Assembly (NCBI RefSeq): GCF_018638295.1
Contig: NZ_JABTTS010000003.1
Location: forward strand, 62,001-126,000
DNA: 64,000 nt
From: Streptomyces sp. CHD11
GTDB lineage: Bacteria; Actinomycetota; Actinomycetes; Streptomycetales; Streptomycetaceae
Direction: 5' to 3'
Part shown: positions 43,191-52,208 of the stretch, one piece after another
Numbering within the stretch: position 1 is the first letter of the stretch
How the letters are laid out: each line of letters begins with the position of its first letter
Position numbers and translations under genes: made by a program
The notes under the pieces: model-generated
The model's input: the letters and a program-made list of their open reading frames with translations, nothing else
What the model was told of the DNA's origin: nothing
Databases searched by the model: none

Positions 43191-44053
43191 TCAGGTACGG
43201 CACCAGATGGGGATGGCGGCGAAATGGAGTGCGGTCTGGCAGGCGATGGCGAGTTTGTCGCATCGCGTGGCCGGGCCGCGCCACTGCTTGAGGCGGTTGA
43301 TGCAGCGTTCGGCGGCGTTCCGCTGCTTGCATGCCTCCACGTCGGAGCCGGGCGGGCATCCGCCTCGGCGGCCCAGCCGCAGGCGGTGCCCAACCTGGTC
43401 GGAGGGCTGCGGAATGACGGCACGGATCCCCCGCTGTCGCAGGTGGGCGCGGATAGCGCGGGACGAGTAGGCCCGGTCCGCCAGAACTGCAGTGGGGCGA
43501 GTGCGGGGCCTGCCCGGCCTGTTCCGGGCACCCGGATGCGGGCCATGACAGCCGCAAAGGCCGGTGCGTCACCGGCTTGTCCTGCGGTGATGCCGAAGGC
43601 CAGGGGTCGTGCGCGGCCGTCTGCGGCCAGATGGACCTTTGTGCTCAGCCCGCCGCGGGAGCGTCCGACCCGGTGATCGGTCGGCTCGCCGCGGCGGGCT
43701 GCCCTCTTTTTCAGCGTTCCAGCGGCGGGCTGGCGGGCACGGATGACGGTGGAGTCCACGGACACCGTCCAGCCGATGCTGTCATCGGCGTCCGCCTCGG
43801 CCAGGACAGCAGCCGCGAAGATCTTCGTCGACGTGCCGTCGACGGCCCATCTGAGCACCCGTTTGTGAGTGGTCTGGTACGAGCCGAGCTCGTCAGGAAG
43901 GTCCCGCCAGGGCGAACAAGTGCGGTACTTCCACGCGATGGCTTCGAGCGTGCGGCGATGGCCAGCCCACTGCCGCCCGCGGACCGGGTCAGCCGGCATC
44001 AGCGACTTGATCCGGTCCCACATCACATCAGTGATCACTGATCGGACGGACAC
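43191..44053 (-). mobile_element. IS5-family transposase in two overlapping frames
   Basis: GTG at 44053 starts MSVRSVITDVMWDRIKSLMP, then the DDE block SIGWTVSVDSTVIRARQPAA and STKVHLAADGRARPLAFGIT. At about 43520 the frame moves back one base (in VP-R of RIRVP) and continues RPRTRPTAVLADRAYSSRAI, LRQRGIRAVIPQPSDQVGH, AERCINRLKQWRGPATRCDK to TGA at 43191-43193. Together they make a full IS5 transposase. Some IS5 subgroups (IS427 type) use programmed -1 frameshifting between orfA and orfB, so the element may be active; a mutation is the alternative. Terminal repeats were not resolved. Confidence 0.8.
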
Positions 44054-44192
44054 ATCCGATCAACTGACCAACCGACCAAAAGGGCACGGTCCAGCCCGGC
44101 AGGACGGCTCGGAGGGAAGGTCTCTCCATTACGTCACCTTGACGACAAGGCGAGGGGGTGGATATCGTCACAAGGACGAAAAGGAGGGCTTC

Positions 44193-45239
44193 ATGGCCGA
44201 CATCACCACGCGCCTCGGCTGGCGTCACCTGCGCTCGTCGCCCACCGCCCATGTGCGGTACCACCGGCGCGGCCGGCTGGTCCACGACGGCCCGGGGCTG
44301 AGCTTCTGGTTCCGGGCACTGACCGCCTCGCTCTCCGAGGTACCCGTCGACGACCGGGAACTGGCCGTCGCGTTCCACGCGCGCACCTCGGACTTCCAGG
44401 ACATCGGCGTCCAGGCGACCGTCACCTACCGGATCCACGACCCGGCGACGGCCGCCACCCGTCTGGACTTCGCCATCGACCCGGACACCGGCGCCTGGCG
44501 CGGCGCGCCCCTGGAGCAGATCGCCACCCTGCTCACCGAGTCCGCCCAGCAGCACGCCCTCGACGCGCTCGCCCGCACCACCCTGGCGTCGGCTCTCGCG
44601 GACGGCGTGGCCACGGTCCGCGAGCGGGTGGGCAGCGGGTTGGCCGCCGAGCCCCGCCTGCCCGCCACCGGCATCGAGGTGGTCGCCGTGCGCGTGGTGG
44701 CCATCCGGCCCGAGCCGGAGGTGGAGCGCGCACTGCGCACACCGGCCAGGGAGCAGATCCAGCAGGAAGCGGACCGCGCCACCTACGAGCGGCGCGCGGT
44801 GGCGGTCGAACGCGAACGCACCATCGCGGAGAACGAGCTGGCCAGCAAGATCGAACTCGCTCGCCGCGAGGAGCAACTGGTCGAGCAGAACGGCACCAAC
44901 GCACGCCGCCGGGCCGAGGAGAACGCAGCGGCCGACGCCGTACTGGCGCAGGCCGAGGCCTCGCGTACGGTGCGGCTCGCCCACGCGGAGGCCGAGGCCA
45001 CGGAGCGCACCGGCGCGTCGCGTGCCGAGGCACAGGCCGCCTGGCTGCGGGTACACGCCGACGCCGGCCCGGCGATCCTGCACGCGCTGGCGGTGACCCG
45101 GCTCGCCGAGAACCTGCCGCGCATCGACAGTCTCACTCTGTCGCCGGACGTCCTCACCGGGCTGCTGACCAGGCTCGGCACGGCGACGCCCGGTGCGCCC
45201 GGCACCGGGGACGGGCCCGTGGTGGGGGCACGGCCGTGA
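44193..45239 (+). CDS. SPFH/Band-7 domain protein
   Basis: ATG at 44193 with AAGGAGGG upstream gives 348 residues. The SPFH domain spans about 20-200 (HYHRRGRLVHDGPGL-like opening, RTSDFQDIGVQATVTYRIHD). A long charged coiled coil covers about 200-290 (QQEADRATYERRAVAVERER, AENELASKIELARREEQLVE) with Ala/Glu-rich repeats, as in flotillins and stomatins, and a short C-terminal domain follows. No transmembrane segment is evident, so it may associate peripherally or act in the cytoplasm. It is coupled to the NAD-kinase-like gene by a GTGA overlap; this SPFH/kinase-like pairing recurs in actinobacteria but its role is unknown. Confidence 0.9.
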   Translation: MADITTRLGWRHLRSSPTAHVRYHRRGRLVHDGPGLSFWFRALTASLSEVPVDDRELAVAFHARTSDFQDIGVQATVTYRIHDPATAATRLDFAIDPDTGAWRGAPLEQIATLLTESAQQHALDALARTTLASALADGVATVRERVGSGLAAEPRLPATGIEVVAVRVVAIRPEPEVERALRTPAREQIQQEADRATYERRAVAVERERTIAENELASKIELARREEQLVEQNGTNARRRAEENAAADAVLAQAEASRTVRLAHAEAEATERTGASRAEAQAAWLRVHADAGPAILHALAVTRLAENLPRIDSLTLSPDVLTGLLTRLGTATPGAPGTGDGPVVGARP

Positions 45240-46135
45240 GTCTCGCTCCCCGCGCCGTGCTCGTCCACCGGACCACCGAGTACGAGGAACTGCTCGCCCG
45301 GCACGGCACCCGCGGGCAGGCGGAGTTCTTCCTCGCCTCGCGGGGCAGGAGCATCACCGAGGTGGCCGAACGCCATCACCGGGCAGCGCGGGCTGTCGCC
45401 GACGTGGCGGCCGCGGTGCCGCTGACCTGGCGGCGGGCCCGCGTCGAGCGGGCAGATCTTGACCGGTTCCTCTTCGGTCCGGAGGACGTCGTGGTGGTCG
45501 TGGGGCAGGACGGCCTCGTCGCCAACACGGCGAAGTACCTGTCGGGGCAGCCGGTGGCCGGGATCGACACCGATCCCGGACGTAACCCGGGTGTGCTCGT
45601 GCGTCACCGGCCCGCAGACGCGGGCAGGCTGCTGCGCTCCGCCGTCCTGCCGGGCCCGGCGGCGGACGAGCTGGCGATGGTGGAGGCGGTCGCGGACGAC
45701 ACGCAGCGGCTGGTCGCCCTCAACGAGATCTTCCTCGGGCCGGCGGCCCATCAGACCGCCCGCTACCGGGTCGGCCCCGACCACGAAGGCACCGCCCCGG
45801 AGGCGCAGGCGTCATCGGGCATCGTCGTCGGCACCGGGACCGGGGCGACGGGCTGGCTGCGCTCACTGTGGCTGGAGCGGGGCAGCACCCTCGTGCTGCC
45901 CGCCCCGTCCGAGCGGCGTCTGCTGTGGTTCGTACGCGAGGCGTGGCCGTCGCCGGCGACGGGGACCGCCCGGGTGGCGGGCGCCCTGTCCGCCGCCGAG
46001 CGGCTGCGGCTCACGGTCGAGTGCGACCGTCTCGTCGTCTTCGGCGACGGCATGGAGTCGGACGCGCTCTCACTCACCTGGGGCCAGACTGTGCGGGTGG
46101 GGGTCTGCGACACGGCACTGCGCCTGCTGGTCTGA
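45236..46135 (+). CDS. NAD-kinase-like (sugar-kinase annotated) protein
   Basis: GTG at 45236 overlaps the SPFH stop; 299 residues. EDVVVVVGQDGLVANTAKYL corresponds to the GGDGT nucleotide loop of NAD/diacylglycerol kinases, and SSGIVVGTGTGATGWLRSLW to the NAD-kinase TGSTAY-type segment, with FVREAWPSPATGT and VVFGDGMESDALSL in the C-terminal beta domain. Gly-Gln-Asp replaces Gly-Gly-Asp, so catalysis is uncertain. Its partner is the SPFH protein, implying a two-component membrane-associated unit. The substrate is unknown. Confidence 0.82.
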   Translation: MSLAPRAVLVHRTTEYEELLARHGTRGQAEFFLASRGRSITEVAERHHRAARAVADVAAAVPLTWRRARVERADLDRFLFGPEDVVVVVGQDGLVANTAKYLSGQPVAGIDTDPGRNPGVLVRHRPADAGRLLRSAVLPGPAADELAMVEAVADDTQRLVALNEIFLGPAAHQTARYRVGPDHEGTAPEAQASSGIVVGTGTGATGWLRSLWLERGSTLVLPAPSERRLLWFVREAWPSPATGTARVAGALSAAERLRLTVECDRLVVFGDGMESDALSLTWGQTVRVGVCDTALRLLV

Positions 46136-46531
46136 CCGGCCCCGGGTGGCTGTGCCACCGAGGTGACACCAGTAGTCACGGTGAGGTAGTTCGACCCACA
46201 CATCGGACGGTCCGACCACGGCACGCCTGTCCGTTCAGACGCAGTCCTGCGACGGCGCAGGCGTAGGTCACGGCACTGTGCTGGTAGAGGTAGGAGGCCG
46301 GCACCTCCTCGAAGGTGTCCTGCTCGTCCGGTTCTCAGCCCGGGTGCAGGTTCCGGCTCCCGACCGACGGTGTCGTCGCGGGCGATGCTGCCCCGGTTAT
46401 CTCTCTTGTGATTGGCGTACATGCCGTGGCAGACCGTGCGGGCGGACAACCGGGCCGGCACGCCCGGCATCTACGGCGCGTATCCCCCAGGCTGTGTGAC
46501 AGTGGCCTGGGGAGTCGTCAACACTCGACGG
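46136..46531. other. Intergenic; possible eroded coding sequence
   Basis: No gene is supported. A minus-strand stretch at about 46170-46330 (FEEVPASYLYQHSAVTYACA) reads like part of a protein but has no start. GGTTGTGCCA is directly repeated at 46540-46561 just beyond. Confidence 0.4.
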
Positions 46532-47000
46532 TTATAGGCAGGTTGTGCCAGGTTGTGCCACCCAATGACCGCATGCGCCGGAGCAGAAGCGTTGGCGGCG
46601 CCGTTCGTCCGCGACCGCGAGTACCGCGAGTACCGCGAGTACCGCGAGTACCGCGAGTACCGCGAGTACCGCGAGTACCGCGAGTACCGCGACCAGTAGT
46701 CGGAACGCCTTGCGTCGTTCGCCGACAGTGCTGCAGCCGGCGATCTTCCCCGTTGCTGGCCGATCGGGGCCGCAGGTGATCAGGACCGCAGGGGTGTGCG
46801 CCGGGCGCAGCCCGCCCGGCACGTCGGATGCTCTCAGGTCCGTCTTCGGTCACGGCGCGCGCCTGCACGCAGTGACGGCGCGGGAACAGGAGTACCTCGG
46901 CCTGCTCTTTCGGGCCGTGGGCGTCGAAACAGTCGATGCGCTGTGACATCGGGCGCAGGCCTTGGGCGAGTTCGTTGAGGATGATGTCCCGCTCAGTCAT
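46532..47000 (-). pseudogene. DUF5958-like gene with 4-bp duplication frameshift and (VLA)8 expansion
   Basis: ATG at 47000 starts MTERDIILNELAQGLRPMSQ, RIDCFDAHGPKEQAEVLLFP, HCVQARAVTEDGPESIRRAG. A duplicated CGGG near 46815 shifts the frame. The homologous continuation is GLRPAHTPAVLITCGPDRPA, GKIAGCSTVGERRKAFRLLV. Then comes a run of Val-Leu-Ala units encoded by eight 9-bp repeats, then ADERRRQRFCSGACGHWV. The order of segments matches the small DUF5958-type family of unknown function, where a single AVLAVADERRR helix is expected. Both the shift and the repeat expansion should inactivate it. Confidence 0.55.
46616..46687. repeat. Eight perfect tandem copies of a 9-bp unit
   Basis: CGCGAGTAC is repeated eight times without a mismatch, followed by a partial copy CGCGA. 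On the minus strand the unit GTACTCGCG encodes Val-Leu-Ala, inside the DUF5958-like remnant. Being a multiple of three it keeps the frame. It looks like replication-slippage expansion. Confidence 0.95.
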
Positions 47001-47204
47001 GATCGCCGTCGCCTGCCGCACGGGGCCGATACCGACGTACTGAGGGCGGTGCAGCCGTCTCGCCCACGACGACAGGGGGGCCTGCCGCTGGCGGTCAAGC
47101 AGATCTCGGACCATCCGAGGTCGGAGTTCTTCCGATCCGCCGACCGGAGCAACGGGCGACCCGGCCGGTGGAGGGCCCGCCAGACCCCGCTTACGTTCGC
47201 AGAC

Positions 47205-48611
47205 ATGACGAACGCATCGACCGACCGCGCGTCCGCGCTCAGCCGCCGCGCCGCCCTCACCGGCCTGATAGGCGGGGCCGGGGCGGCCGTCCTGGCCGGT
47301 TGTGCCGGCTCCGAGGGGGTCAGGCCCGCGAACGCGCCCGGCAGAGACGGCACCGCGCGGCCGACGGCCCCCGACAGCACCCCGACCCCCGGGGCCATGA
47401 CCCTCTTCGACGACCCCGCCTTCAACTTCAACGGTCTCCTGGCGCTCGGTGGAGCCGGCTCCGGCAGCGCCGAGGTCGGCGAGGTCCTCACCGCCGTGAA
47501 CACCATCAACCGGGCCGGCCTCTCCTCGCAGACGTACGTCCGCACGTTCCACGAACTCGGCGACCGCCTCATGGGCCCGACTCCGGGCAGCAGGCCCGAC
47601 GACGCCACGAGGCGCTCCCGCGCGCTGCGCGCCGCCCAGTACTACGGCCAGGCCCTGTTCTTCGTCCTCGGCTCGGACCACCCGGGCAACGAGGAGGACC
47701 TGTACCGGGCGGGCCGGCGGGCCTGGGAGACGTTCTGCGACCTGTGCGACCCGCAGCCGGTGCGCGCGCAGATCCCGTACGGCGACATCACCCTGCCGGT
47801 GTGGTTCTTCCGACCGGAGCCGTCCGACCACTGCCGCCCGACTGTCATCCTGACCAACGGCAGCGACGGACAGAACGTCGACATGTGGACCTACGGCGTC
47901 GGCGCCGCCCTGGAGCGCGGCTGGAACGCCCTGGTCTACGACGGCCCCGGGCAGGGGCAGTTGCTCTTCGTGGACCGGGTGGTCTTCACCCCCACCTGGG
48001 AGGAGGTCGTGTCCCCGCTGATCGACTGGCTGGAGACCCGGCCCGACGTGGAGACCCGGCGGATCGCGCTCACCGGCCTGAGCATGGGCGGCGACCTGGC
48101 ACCCCGGGCCGCCGCCTTCGAGGACCGCATCGCCGCGCTGGTCGCCATGCCGGGCTGCGTCGACCCGTGGCTGGGCTTCCCCCCGGAGCTGCGGCAGATT
48201 TTCACCCCGGACAAGGAGGAGACCAACCGGATCTGGAACGAGGAAGTCGTCCCCGAGCTGACCCCGGACGAGGCGGCCACGCTGCGGAAACGCTTCGAAC
48301 CGTTCTCGGTGGAGGCGATGCTCGCGGCCCGCCAGGGCAGGACCTTCACCGACTTCTGGACACCCGCCCGCCGGATCACGTCGCTGGACATCACCGATGT
48401 CGTCCCACGCATCACCATGCCCACACTCGTCCTCGACTACGAAGACGAGCAGTTCTACCCCGGCCAGCCCCGACAGATGTACGAAGCCCTGCGCGGGCCC
48501 AAGAACTACGTGAAGCTCACCGCCGCCGTCGGCGCCCAGCTCCACTGCTCCCCGATGGCCCCGCAGCTGCACTGCGAGGTCGTCTTCGACTGGCTCCAGC
48601 AGGTGCTCTGA
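47205..48611 (+). CDS. Exported alpha/beta hydrolase lipoprotein
   Basis: ATG at 47205 gives 468 residues. The N-terminus is a Tat-type lipoprotein signal: ALSRRAALTGLIGGAGAAVL with twin Arg, then lipobox LAGC. A helical cap precedes the hydrolase core. Its features are ITLPVWFFRPEPSDHCRPTV, WNALVYDGPGQGQLLFV, nucleophile elbow RIALTGLSMGGDLAPRAAAF (Ser), acid in PTLVLDYEDEQFYPGQPRQM and His in VGAQLHCSPMAPQLHCEVV. The layout resembles the DUF1100/2,6-dihydropseudooxynicotine-hydrolase-like branch. It should act outside the membrane on an ester or C-C bond of unknown substrate. Confidence 0.88.
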   Translation: MTNASTDRASALSRRAALTGLIGGAGAAVLAGCAGSEGVRPANAPGRDGTARPTAPDSTPTPGAMTLFDDPAFNFNGLLALGGAGSGSAEVGEVLTAVNTINRAGLSSQTYVRTFHELGDRLMGPTPGSRPDDATRRSRALRAAQYYGQALFFVLGSDHPGNEEDLYRAGRRAWETFCDLCDPQPVRAQIPYGDITLPVWFFRPEPSDHCRPTVILTNGSDGQNVDMWTYGVGAALERGWNALVYDGPGQGQLLFVDRVVFTPTWEEVVSPLIDWLETRPDVETRRIALTGLSMGGDLAPRAAAFEDRIAALVAMPGCVDPWLGFPPELRQIFTPDKEETNRIWNEEVVPELTPDEAATLRKRFEPFSVEAMLAARQGRTFTDFWTPARRITSLDITDVVPRITMPTLVLDYEDEQFYPGQPRQMYEALRGPKNYVKLTAAVGAQLHCSPMAPQLHCEVVFDWLQQVL

Positions 48612-48734
48612 GCGGGCCCTCGCCCCGGAGGAGGACCATCTTCGCGGGGGCAGGGAGCAGTGGAACCAGGCCGTGCGCGCAATCGCCGCCGAGGGACCAT
48701 TCCCACGGGGGCGGGGAACAGGCCAGTCAGTGGG

Positions 48735-48910
48735 ATGGGACAGCTGCTTCACAGACCACTGTCCCGTCTGCTCTGAGTACCCGGAGTTCATCGCGAACTG
48801 CACCGTCTCGATCTTCGAGCCCTTCGCCACCTCGAACACGATCCAGCTCAACGCCTTCTCGTCCTCCGGCAGGTTCACGTCCGACGACACCGCCGGCTAT
48901 GTCGTCGACC
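48735..48910 (-). pseudogene. Lipoprotein DUF4352-like C-terminal fragment
   Basis: The minus strand encodes SSDVNLPEDEKALSWIVFEV, AKGSKIETVQFAMNSGYSEQ, TGQWSVK. This is an immunoglobulin-like beta pattern (xGWxVFEVPxxxKixxvxFxxxx) seen at the end of DUF4352 and related actinobacterial lipoproteins. There is no start or signal sequence. It is a remnant. Confidence 0.45.
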
Positions 48911-49021
48911 ATCTCTGATGTTGCTAGGGCGTGTGTCGGAAGTGCTCTAGCTGGGCTCGTGCGCGAGGCTGACCGGTGGGCCGTGAGCGAGGTCAGCAAC
49001 CGTGATGGCCGAGGACCACAG

Positions 49022-49200
49022 TCACTCGTTCATGGCCGCGACGAGGACGGCCGCCTCGTAGCGGACCGCGAGCTTGTCGTATCGGGTGGCGGCTGCGCGG
49101 TTCCTCTTGAGGCGGTTGATCACGCACTCCACCGCATGAAGCTCGCGGCAGTCGAGGGCCTCCCACCGGCGCCGCCCACAAGTCTCACGCGGCCAGCTGA
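49022..49200 (-). pseudogene. IS5-family transposase, C-terminal remnant
   Basis: The minus strand reads WEALDCRELHAVECVINRLK, RNRAAATRYDKLAVRYEAAV, LVAAMNE and a stop at about 49022. ECxINRLKxxRxxATRYDKLAxxYxA is the C-terminal signature of IS5 (IS1182/IS427-like) transposases. Nothing upstream continues it. Confidence 0.75.
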
Positions 49201-49515
49201 CACCCGTCGGATTCGCGACCGTCATGACCACGCCGGCCCTCCAGGCAGCGATGCCGACTCCGTCGGCGTCCTCGGTCACACGCCAGGTCAGGAGTCCGAT
49301 GGCTGTACACAGCACACAGCGTCGGCCGGTAGATCCAGGCTCTCCATCGCGTGCCCGGCATGGTCCATGAGGGCGGGGTATGGCGAACTGAGCGCCGCGG
49401 CAGTGGGTCTACCTTCTCGAGTCCCGTCCACTTGTGCGATCTCCGCGGCCGCGAGGGGGCTTTGGCCCAGGTGCAGCAAGGTGGCAGGAGACAGGGAGCG
49501 GGCCGACTGACGTGG
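49201..49515. other. No supportable gene
   Basis: A minus-strand stretch at 49288-49479 (LAAAEIAQVDGTREGRPTAA, LSSPYPALMDHAGHAMESLD) has coding-like composition but no start, ribosome-binding site or family match; it may be another remnant. Confidence 0.4.
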
Positions 49516-49737
49516 TCAGGCAGCCGGGCGGTCGGTGATGGCCGGCAGGGTCGTTGTCCTGATCCGGCGGTAGGTCACAAAGCCGTTCACGGTCACCCCC
49601 GTCCAGATGAGGGTGCTGACCAGAGGCCACCACAGGTCCCGTCCCCCTTCACCCTGAGTGAGGTTGACGACCCAGCTGACAGCCCAGCCGACAGCGAGAA
49701 CAAGTGCCGCCCACCTGGCCCACCGCCAGATCTGCAT
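49516..49737 (-). CDS. Small membrane protein with two transmembrane segments
   Basis: ATG at 49737 follows GAGGAACG, giving 73 residues. Two hydrophobic spans are visible: WARWAALVLAVGWAVSWVVN and LWWPLVSTLIWTGVTVNGFV, with a basic C-terminal tail (TYRRIRTTT). The family is not recognised. It resembles the many small two-helix membrane proteins of actinobacteria. Confidence 0.6.
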   Translation of the reverse strand: MQIWRWARWAALVLAVGWAVSWVVNLTQGEGGRDLWWPLVSTLIWTGVTVNGFVTYRRIRTTTLPAITDRPAA

Positions 49738-50176
49738 CGTTCCTCGTGCGCGGGATTTCTGTGAGTTCTGATCATCCTGTCGGAGTCGTGTGCCATCCAT
49801 GACTATCCGCCTACCCCCTGCTCGCCCCTTGCCTCCCGTGCCTTGGGAGAGGGCCGAAAACGAACGGCCTCACCGCGCGCAGGCGGTGGTCCTGGCCTAC
49901 TGGGCGGGGTTGGCTGGGGACGGCGACCGAGTCTGACGGCCGCGTGATGCCGTGTCGCGCGGCATGCCGGCAGCAGCGGCTCGTTCCCGCCCACGGCTCA
50001 TCCGACAGGCGCCACGGCGGCCGCTCCATCCTCAGGGCCGGCCCTGCATCCCCCGAGCGAGCTACCTGTTGCGTCCTCTCCGGGGTGACGTGCGCCATCG
50101 GCGGTCTCTTGTTGACTCGAACCGTCAGCACAACGGCCGGACAAGGCCTACCAGACCGGTAGCTAAGGACAACACC
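49738..50176. other. Intergenic region upstream of the S33 peptidase
   Basis: No supportable gene is seen. The peptidase promoter should lie here; TAAGGACA about 10 nt before its ATG is the likely ribosome-binding site. Confidence 0.45.
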
Positions 50177-51784
50177 ATGACCACGACACGCAGTTCCGCA
50201 CAGCACCGTCTCCCCAGAGGCCGCCGAATTGCCGCAGCTCTGCTGGTTTCCACACTGGCAGGAACCGCACTGGTCGCGTGTACTGCCGACGCCAAGGGCT
50301 CGAAACCGGCCAAGGTCTCCGGCAAGAGCGCCGGCGAGACCGCGGGCAACACCAAGATCACCTGGGGTGAGTGCCCGGCCCTGGCCGGGGGACAGACCCG
50401 TGACCCCGACCTGACCTGTGGAACGTTGGAAGTGCCACTCGACTACCAGGACCCGGGCGGCACGAAGATAGACGTGGCGGTCTCCCGGCTGTCCACCGCA
50501 CAGCCCGCGAAGCGACGTGGCGTTCTTGTGCTGAACCCCGGCGGGCCGGCCCTGGGCGGTCTCGGCATGCCCGAAACCATGGCATCCGCACTGCCGAAGT
50601 CCGTGCTGGACCGCTACGACCTGATCGGTTTCGACCCGCGCGGCGTCGCACACAGCACCCCACAGAGCTGCGGTCTGCAGGACCCCGGCGTGCCCGGGCT
50701 CTTCCCCTATCCCGCCGCGGACGGCTCGATCACCGAGAACGTGGCCCTCGCCGAAGCCGTCGCCAAGCAGTGCGCCGACACCGTGGGCGAGAAGCTGCGG
50801 CACTACAACACCGCCAACACCGCCCGCGACATGGACGCCATCCGCCAGGCGCTCGGTGAGAAGAAGATCTCCTACTGGGGCCAGTCCTACGGCACCTACC
50901 TCGGCGCCGTCTACCGCACCCTCTTCCAGAACCACACCGACCGGATGGTCCTGGAAGGCAACGTCGACCCCACCAAGGTATGGGCCGACCAGGTGGCGGA
51001 CACCTGGGGCAAGGGCATGGCCGACCGGTTCCCCGATGCCGCCCAAGTCGCCGCGGCCCAGGCCGGCACCCTTGAACTGGGCACGAACGTCGAGGAGGTG
51101 ACCGACACCTATCTCGCCCTCGCCGACCGGCTCGACCACACGCCGGCAGCGATTCCCGGCACACCGGTGTCACTGGACGGGGCACTGCTGCGGAACATGA
51201 CCTACGCCCTGCTTCTGCACGACGACACCCTTCCCGTGCTCGCCAAGTTCTGGAAGGCCGCCGACAACCTGTCCCACGGCACCACCACAGCCGCCGACAC
51301 CGCGGTCCTCAAGGAGGTGTTCGCCCAGACGCCCACGTCCCCGGACATCCCCGCGGACAACCAGGCCACCATGTTCCTGGCTCTCACCTGCGGTGACGCC
51401 GAGTGGCCGCACGACGTCGACGGCTATGCCGCCCGTACCGCCTCCGACCGTGCGAAGTGGCCGCTCACCGCGGGCATGCCCGCCAACATCTGGGCATGCG
51501 CCTACTGGGACAAGCCGGCTGAGCCGACGGTCGAGGTCGTGAAGGGCGGCCCTCGCGACACCCTGATCCTGCAGAACCGCCGGGACAACGCCACCCCGTG
51601 GGAAGGCGGCGTCGGACTGCACAAGTCCCTCGGCGACGGCTCCGCCTTCGTCGGCGTCGACAACGGCGGGCACTCCGTCTACGGCGAAGGTTCCGCCTGC
51701 GCCGACAAGGCCACCGTCGACTTCCTGGCCACCGGCCACCTGCCGGACAAGGACGTCTACTGCACCGACGTCACCGAGAAGTAA
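50177..51784 (+). CDS. Lipoprotein alpha/beta hydrolase, tripeptidyl aminopeptidase (S33) family
   Basis: ATG at 50177 gives 535 residues. Signal and lipobox are RRIAAALLVSTLAGTALVAC. The mature part starts with the family block ITWGECPALAGG...LTCGTLEVPLDY. Then come GVLVLNPGGPALGGLGMPET (oxyanion), YDLIGFDPRGVAHSTP, the nucleophile KISYWGQSYGTYLGAVYRTL, the acid in LQNRRDNATPWEGGV and the His in VDNGGHSVYGEGSAC. Streptomyces TAP/SlpD/SlpE proteases of this type remove N-terminal tripeptides from exported proteins. It is expected to be anchored on the outer membrane face. It appears intact and stands alone. Confidence 0.93.
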   Translation: MTTTRSSAQHRLPRGRRIAAALLVSTLAGTALVACTADAKGSKPAKVSGKSAGETAGNTKITWGECPALAGGQTRDPDLTCGTLEVPLDYQDPGGTKIDVAVSRLSTAQPAKRRGVLVLNPGGPALGGLGMPETMASALPKSVLDRYDLIGFDPRGVAHSTPQSCGLQDPGVPGLFPYPAADGSITENVALAEAVAKQCADTVGEKLRHYNTANTARDMDAIRQALGEKKISYWGQSYGTYLGAVYRTLFQNHTDRMVLEGNVDPTKVWADQVADTWGKGMADRFPDAAQVAAAQAGTLELGTNVEEVTDTYLALADRLDHTPAAIPGTPVSLDGALLRNMTYALLLHDDTLPVLAKFWKAADNLSHGTTTAADTAVLKEVFAQTPTSPDIPADNQATMFLALTCGDAEWPHDVDGYAARTASDRAKWPLTAGMPANIWACAYWDKPAEPTVEVVKGGPRDTLILQNRRDNATPWEGGVGLHKSLGDGSAFVGVDNGGHSVYGEGSACADKATVDFLATGHLPDKDVYCTDVTEK

Positions 51785-52208
51785 CCCGCCGGAACACGGT
51801 GCTTTCATGTCCGGCCATCTGTCCGTTCGGAGCCGCCTCGAAGGGGCCGACAGCAGTCGCCCCAGCCATCGCGGGGATGGGCCGGGAACCGCTGCACCGA
51901 CATTCGGCACGGCCCCGGAGCTGCGGCGTGTTACACAAGGCCGTGATCAGGCAGGTCGGAGCGGGGCCTGTGCCCTCCTGGGCCCGCGTGCGCCGGGTTC
52001 GGTGTCTTCGCACGGAGCGGCGGTCGCGACCGGAAGCGCATGTTGTGCCGCTGCTGACACGGTCCGGCTCGGCCCGGGACCATCCGTCGAGCGACCGGGG
52101 ATCCCGGGTCCGGCGCAGGACCTCGCTCGACCGGGGGTACTGCTCCACTGGCTCGACGTGACCAGGAGGGCCCTGGGACGGCGGGGCCTCCCATTTCCGC
52201 GGGGTGCC
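51785..52208. other. Intergenic, no gene seen
   Basis: Two convergent genes end on either side. Open frames here are GC-rich shadows without domains or starts. Confidence 0.5.

Noticed and set aside
46616..46687. CRISPR-like array
   Set aside because: The 9-bp units are contiguous with no spacers; it is a microsatellite inside a coding remnant.
46518..48890. 790-codon minus-strand open frame across the alpha/beta hydrolase
   Set aside because: Only its last part (MTERDIILNEL onward) is real, as the DUF5958-like remnant; the rest is antisense to a well-supported exported hydrolase.
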